This document shows positions 6,980 through 11,399 of a stretch of DNA of 11,399 nucleotides, one piece after another. Numbering within the stretch: the stretch's first letter is position 1; the number at the start of each line of letters is the position of its first letter. A model generated the notes under the pieces. It did not search any database and was not told the DNA's origin. It was given only the letters and a program-made list of their open reading frames with translations. Location: contig JALNWC010000048.1 in assembly GCA_023231075.1 (NCBI GenBank), forward strand, positions 1 to 11,399, given 5' to 3'. A program made the position numbers and the translations under genes. The DNA comes from Rhodoferax sp. (GTDB lineage: Bacteria > Pseudomonadota > Gammaproteobacteria > Burkholderiales > Burkholderiaceae_C).

Positions 6980-8959
6980 ATGGCAAGCAAACCCTCTACC
7001 GTCAACCCCGAATATTCCGAAAACTCGATCCGTGTCCTGAAAGGCCTGGAGCCGGTCAAGCAGCGTCCGGGCATGTACACCCGCACCGACAACCCGATGC
7101 ACGTGATTCAGGAAGTGCTCGACAACGCCGCCGACGAAGCGCTGGCCGGGCATGGCAAGAAGATCAAGACCATCGTGCACGCCGACGGCTCGATCACCGT
7201 TGAAGACGATGGCCGCGGCATCCCGTTCGGCCTGCACCCGACCGAGCACGCGCCGGTGATCGAGCTGGTGTTCACCCAGTTGCACGCCGGTGGCAAGTTC
7301 GACAAGGGCAAGGGTGGGGCTTACAGTTTTTCCGGTGGCCTGCATGGCGTGGGGGTGAGCGTGACCAATGCCTTGTCGCTGCGTCTGGAAGCCACCAGCT
7401 ACCGCGAAGGCCAGGTGGCGCGCCTGGTGTTTGCCGGTGGCGACGTGATCGAGCCCCTGAGCGTGCGACCGGCGGGCGAGGGCGACCGCAAGTCGGGCAC
7501 CACGGTGCGGGTCTGGCCCGATGGCAAATATTTTGAATCCCTGACCTGGCCCATGGCGCATCTGGAGCACCTGCTGCGCAGCAAGGCGGTGCTGATGCCG
7601 GGTGTGACGGTGACGCTGGTGCAGGACAAGAACAAGGAGACGCAAACCTGGTTGTTCAAGAGCGGCCTGCGCGACTACCTCACGCAAACCCTGACCGGCG
7701 AGCCCGTCATTCCCTTGTTTGAAGGCGAGGGTTTCGCTGACGCCAACAACGACAGTTTTGCCGAAGGCGAGGGCGCGGCCTGGTGCGTGGCCTTTACCGA
7801 AGACGGCCAGCCGGTGCGCGAAAGTTATGTCAACCTGATCCCGACGCCGGCCGGCGGCACCCACGAGTCGGGCTTGCGCGAGGGCTTGTACACGGCGGTC
7901 AAGGGTTTTGTCGAAATGCATTCGCTGCTGCCCAAAGGCGTCAAATTGCTGCCCGACGACGTCTTCGCTCGCGCCAGTTATGTGCTGTCCACCAAGGTGC
8001 TCGACCCGCAGTTTCAGGGCCAGATCAAGGAGCGCCTGAATTCGCGCGATGCGGTGCGGCTGGTGTCCAGCTTCGTGCGCCCGGCGCTGGAGCTGTGGCT
8101 GAACCAGAACGTCGAATACGGCAAAAAGCTGGCCGAGATTGCCATCAAGGCCGCGCAAAGCCGCCAGAAAGCCGGTCAGAAAGTCGAAAAACGCAAGGGT
8201 TCGGGCGTGGCGGTGTTGCCGGGCAAGCTGACCGATTGCGAGAGCCGCGACATCGCCGAGAACGAGGTGTTTCTGGTCGAGGGCGACTCGGCGGGCGGCA
8301 GCGCCAAAATGGGCCGCAACAAGGAAAGCCAGGCGGTGTTGCCCTTGCGCGGCAAGGTGCTCAACACCTGGGAGGTGGACCGCGACCGCCTCTTTGCCAA
8401 CAACGAAATCCACGACATTGCGGTGGCCATTGGCGTCGATCCGCACGGCCCCGATGACACCCCGGACCTGAGCGGCCTGCGCTACGGCAAGATTTGCATT
8501 TTGAGCGATGCCGACGTCGATGGCTCGCACATCCAGGTGCTGCTGCTGACCTTGTTTTTCAGGCACTTTCCCAAGCTCATCGACACCGGCCATGTCTTTG
8601 TGGCCCGTCCGCCGTTGTTTCGCGTCGATGCGCCAGCGCGCGGCAAGAAGCCGGCGTCCAAGGCCTATGCGCTCGACGAAGGCGAACTCACCGCCATTCT
8701 GGACAAGCTGCGCAAAGAGGGCGTGCGCGAAGCCGCCTGGACCATCAGCCGTTTCAAGGGCCTCGGTGAAATGAACGCCGAGCAGTTGTGGGACACCACG
8801 CTGAACCCCGACACCCGTAGGTTGCTGCCGGTGCATCTGGGCAGCTTGAGTGTGCTGCAGACGTCGGAACTCATGACCAAGCTGATGGGCAAGGGCGAGG
8901 CGGCGGCGCGGCGGGAACTGATGGAGTTGCATGGGGATTCGGTGGAGATTGATGTTTAG
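6980..8959 (+). CDS. parE: DNA topoisomerase IV subunit B (ParE)
   Basis: A complete 659-residue ATPase subunit. The length and close pairing with parC distinguish it from the longer GyrB of this group. The GHKL ATP site is intact: EVLDNAADEA with Glu45 and Asn49, VEDDGRGIP with Asp77, LHAGGKF (101-107) and the glycine-rich lid GGLHGVGVSV (119-128). A transducer domain follows. The TOPRIM domain carries the catalytic acid Glu434 in LVEGDSAGG and the metal-binding DADVDG with Asp510, Asp512 and Asp514. The conserved RFKGLGEMNAEQLW lies near the C-terminus. With ParC it forms the C2E2 enzyme that uses ATP to unlink daughter chromosomes before division. It is divergent from the binding-protein gene. 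Start ATG 6980 keeps the normal N-terminal arm (ENSIRVLKGLEPVKQRPGMY) but has no ribosome site. Confidence 0.97.
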   Translation: MASKPSTVNPEYSENSIRVLKGLEPVKQRPGMYTRTDNPMHVIQEVLDNAADEALAGHGKKIKTIVHADGSITVEDDGRGIPFGLHPTEHAPVIELVFTQLHAGGKFDKGKGGAYSFSGGLHGVGVSVTNALSLRLEATSYREGQVARLVFAGGDVIEPLSVRPAGEGDRKSGTTVRVWPDGKYFESLTWPMAHLEHLLRSKAVLMPGVTVTLVQDKNKETQTWLFKSGLRDYLTQTLTGEPVIPLFEGEGFADANNDSFAEGEGAAWCVAFTEDGQPVRESYVNLIPTPAGGTHESGLREGLYTAVKGFVEMHSLLPKGVKLLPDDVFARASYVLSTKVLDPQFQGQIKERLNSRDAVRLVSSFVRPALELWLNQNVEYGKKLAEIAIKAAQSRQKAGQKVEKRKGSGVAVLPGKLTDCESRDIAENEVFLVEGDSAGGSAKMGRNKESQAVLPLRGKVLNTWEVDRDRLFANNEIHDIAVAIGVDPHGPDDTPDLSGLRYGKICILSDADVDGSHIQVLLLTLFFRHFPKLIDTGHVFVARPPLFRVDAPARGKKPASKAYALDEGELTAILDKLRKEGVREAAWTISRFKGLGEMNAEQLWDTTLNPDTRRLLPVHLGSLSVLQTSELMTKLMGKGEAAARRELMELHGDSVEIDV

Positions 8960-8993
8960 GCACTCCGGCAGGTCGTTTGTCGCTCGATTTGTC

Positions 8994-9014
8994 ATGCCGG
9001 ACCTGATCCGGCAT
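8994..9014. repeat. REP-like palindrome after parE
   Basis: ATGCCGGA (8994-9001) and TCCGGCAT (9007-9014) form a perfect 8-bp stem around CCTGA. The core GTCATGCCGGACCTGATCCG with following GCATCCAG matches a palindrome scattered between genes in many Proteobacteria, whose spurious translation gives peptides like MPDLIRHP. It lies 34 bases after the parE stop. No T-run follows, so it is not a standard intrinsic terminator. Confidence 0.7.
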
Positions 9015-9078
9015 CCAGGAAATCCGGGGTTCAAGGACAGATGCGGCCGTGCGAGATTTATTCGGTGCGCGCTGCGCC

Positions 9079-9145
9079 GTGACTGCCTTGGGCGGCCACC
9101 TCTCAACTGGGGTACCAGAAATCGGTGACCACCCAAGCCAGTCAC
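9079..9145. repeat. Stem-loop repeat copy A
   Basis: GTGACTGCCTTGGGCGGCC.. (9079-9100) pairs with 9124-9145 as a 22-bp stem with three non-Watson-Crick positions. Within the 23-base loop, CTGG-GGTA-CCAG can form a small apical hairpin, followed by AAATCG at the stem border. Confidence 0.75.
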
Positions 9146-9255
9146 AGCGCTGATAAGTGGGTGCTTGATCAGAGTTTCAAAACCGCGAACCCCAAACCGA
9201 GAACTTGACTTTGAGCGGTGTTTTGATTGACGAGGTTTGTGTACCAATGCGACTA

Positions 9256-9331
9256 GCGAGGTAGGCCCTTTGGGGGGCTGACGATTTCTGGTACTCCAGT
9301 ATGAGGAGGCCGCCCAAAGGGCCTGCCTCGC
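9256..9331. repeat. Stem-loop repeat copy B, opposite orientation
   Basis: GCGAGGTAGGCCCTTTGGG.. (9256-9278) pairs with the stretch ending GGGCCTGCCTCGC at 9331 as a 23-bp stem with one T-G pair and one mismatch. Read on the minus strand, the loop holds CTGG-AGTA-CCAG followed by AAATCG, the same apical sequence as copy A with one base changed. Confidence 0.75.
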
Positions 9332-9383
9332 GGGTTACCTGGCACGATGATGTGTGTTTGAATTTTTTTGAAACTGGTTTGTT

Positions 9384-11399
<2,016 letters not shown>

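Larger units (their letters stand above)
9079..9331. repeat. Composite element of two inverted structured repeats in the parE-parC gap
   Basis: This 253-bp block holds two related stem-loop sequences in opposite orientation (9079-9145 and 9256-9331), separated by 110 bases with no convincing gene. The segment from 9086 to 9124 is complementary over about 38 positions to 9282-9319, so the ends could also pair with each other like terminal inverted repeats. No transposase and no clear target duplication are seen. It resembles a MITE or other non-autonomous element, or a paired structured motif. The flanks are 64 bases with no further feature before it (9015-9078) and 52 bases between it and parC (9332-9383). 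Confidence 0.6.

Noticed and set aside
8994..9014. Intrinsic terminator for parE
   Set aside because: The stem is good but no U-run follows (CCAGGAAATCC), so it fits a REP-like element better.
8931..9128. 65-codon plus-strand ORF after parE containing MPDLIRHP
   Set aside because: The peptide is a translation of a REP-like palindrome and the start of the next repeat; such peptides are well-known false genes.
9079..9145. Integron attC site
   Set aside because: The palindrome is of similar size, but the paired core sites of the GTTRRRY / RYYYAAC type are absent, and no integrase or cassette is nearby.
6965..9247. A 760-codon open frame on the minus strand covering all of parE
   Set aside because: It mirrors parE codon structure in a GC-rich genome, has low-complexity His/Arg/Gln-rich composition, and matches no family I know. 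ParE on the other strand has every catalytic motif.
9335..9363. Promoter for parC (TTACCT, 17 nt, TTGAAT)
   Set aside because: It matches only 3 of 6 and 4 of 6 consensus positions, too weak to list as a feature.

Overview
The window is GC-rich, densely coded bacterial chromosome and looks like a betaproteobacterium of the Comamonadaceae type (Rhodoferax/Polaromonas-like). This rests on protein character, the dapA-bamC and parE-parC pairs, and an orphan branched-chain-amino-acid-type binding protein. No phylogeny was run, so the family is an inference. All main genes are core or housekeeping. I see no phage genes, transposase, CRISPR array, tRNA or rRNA.

Layout. (1) 1-1547, plus strand: the C-terminal half of the lactate-utilisation iron-sulfur protein LutB, then after 38 bp a nitroreductase-family flavoprotein that most likely starts at TTG. 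(2) 1548-1646: a short gap between convergent genes, filled by a REPIN-like doublet of two inverted REP-type hairpins. (3) 1647-6829, minus strand: six closely packed genes. In transcription order these are a periplasmic ABC substrate-binding protein, a 12-helix MFS transporter, a 41-residue single-helix membrane protein, a SAM-dependent methyltransferase, dapA and bamC. Gaps are 44, 4, -1, 27 and 57 bp, so part or all may be one transcript. (4) 6830-6979: a 150-bp divergent promoter region. (5) 6980-11399, plus strand: parE (complete) and parC (cut by the window end), the two subunits of topoisomerase IV. They are separated by an unusually long 424-bp gap.

How the genes work together. ParE and ParC form topoisomerase IV (C2E2), which decatenates daughter chromosomes. 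DapA makes the first committed intermediate of the diaminopimelate/lysine branch, and BamC is a lipoprotein of the outer-membrane beta-barrel assembly machine. dapA-bamC linkage is also found in E. coli. LutB is part of the LutABC L-lactate oxidation complex. The binding protein has no ABC permease or ATPase beside it.

The least ordinary part is the parE-parC gap. It holds a REP-like palindrome and two inverted copies of a structured repeat. Each copy folds into a long stem, and both carry the same apical sequence (CTGGRGTACCAGAAATCG) although their stem sequences differ and still pair. This looks like a small non-autonomous element or a structured nucleic-acid motif. The other points worth a look are the REPIN doublet, the 41-residue membrane protein ORF coupled to the methyltransferase through a TAGTG overlap, and two genes whose -10-like hexamers lie about 8 nt before the ATG with no Shine-Dalgarno, which suggests leaderless mRNAs.
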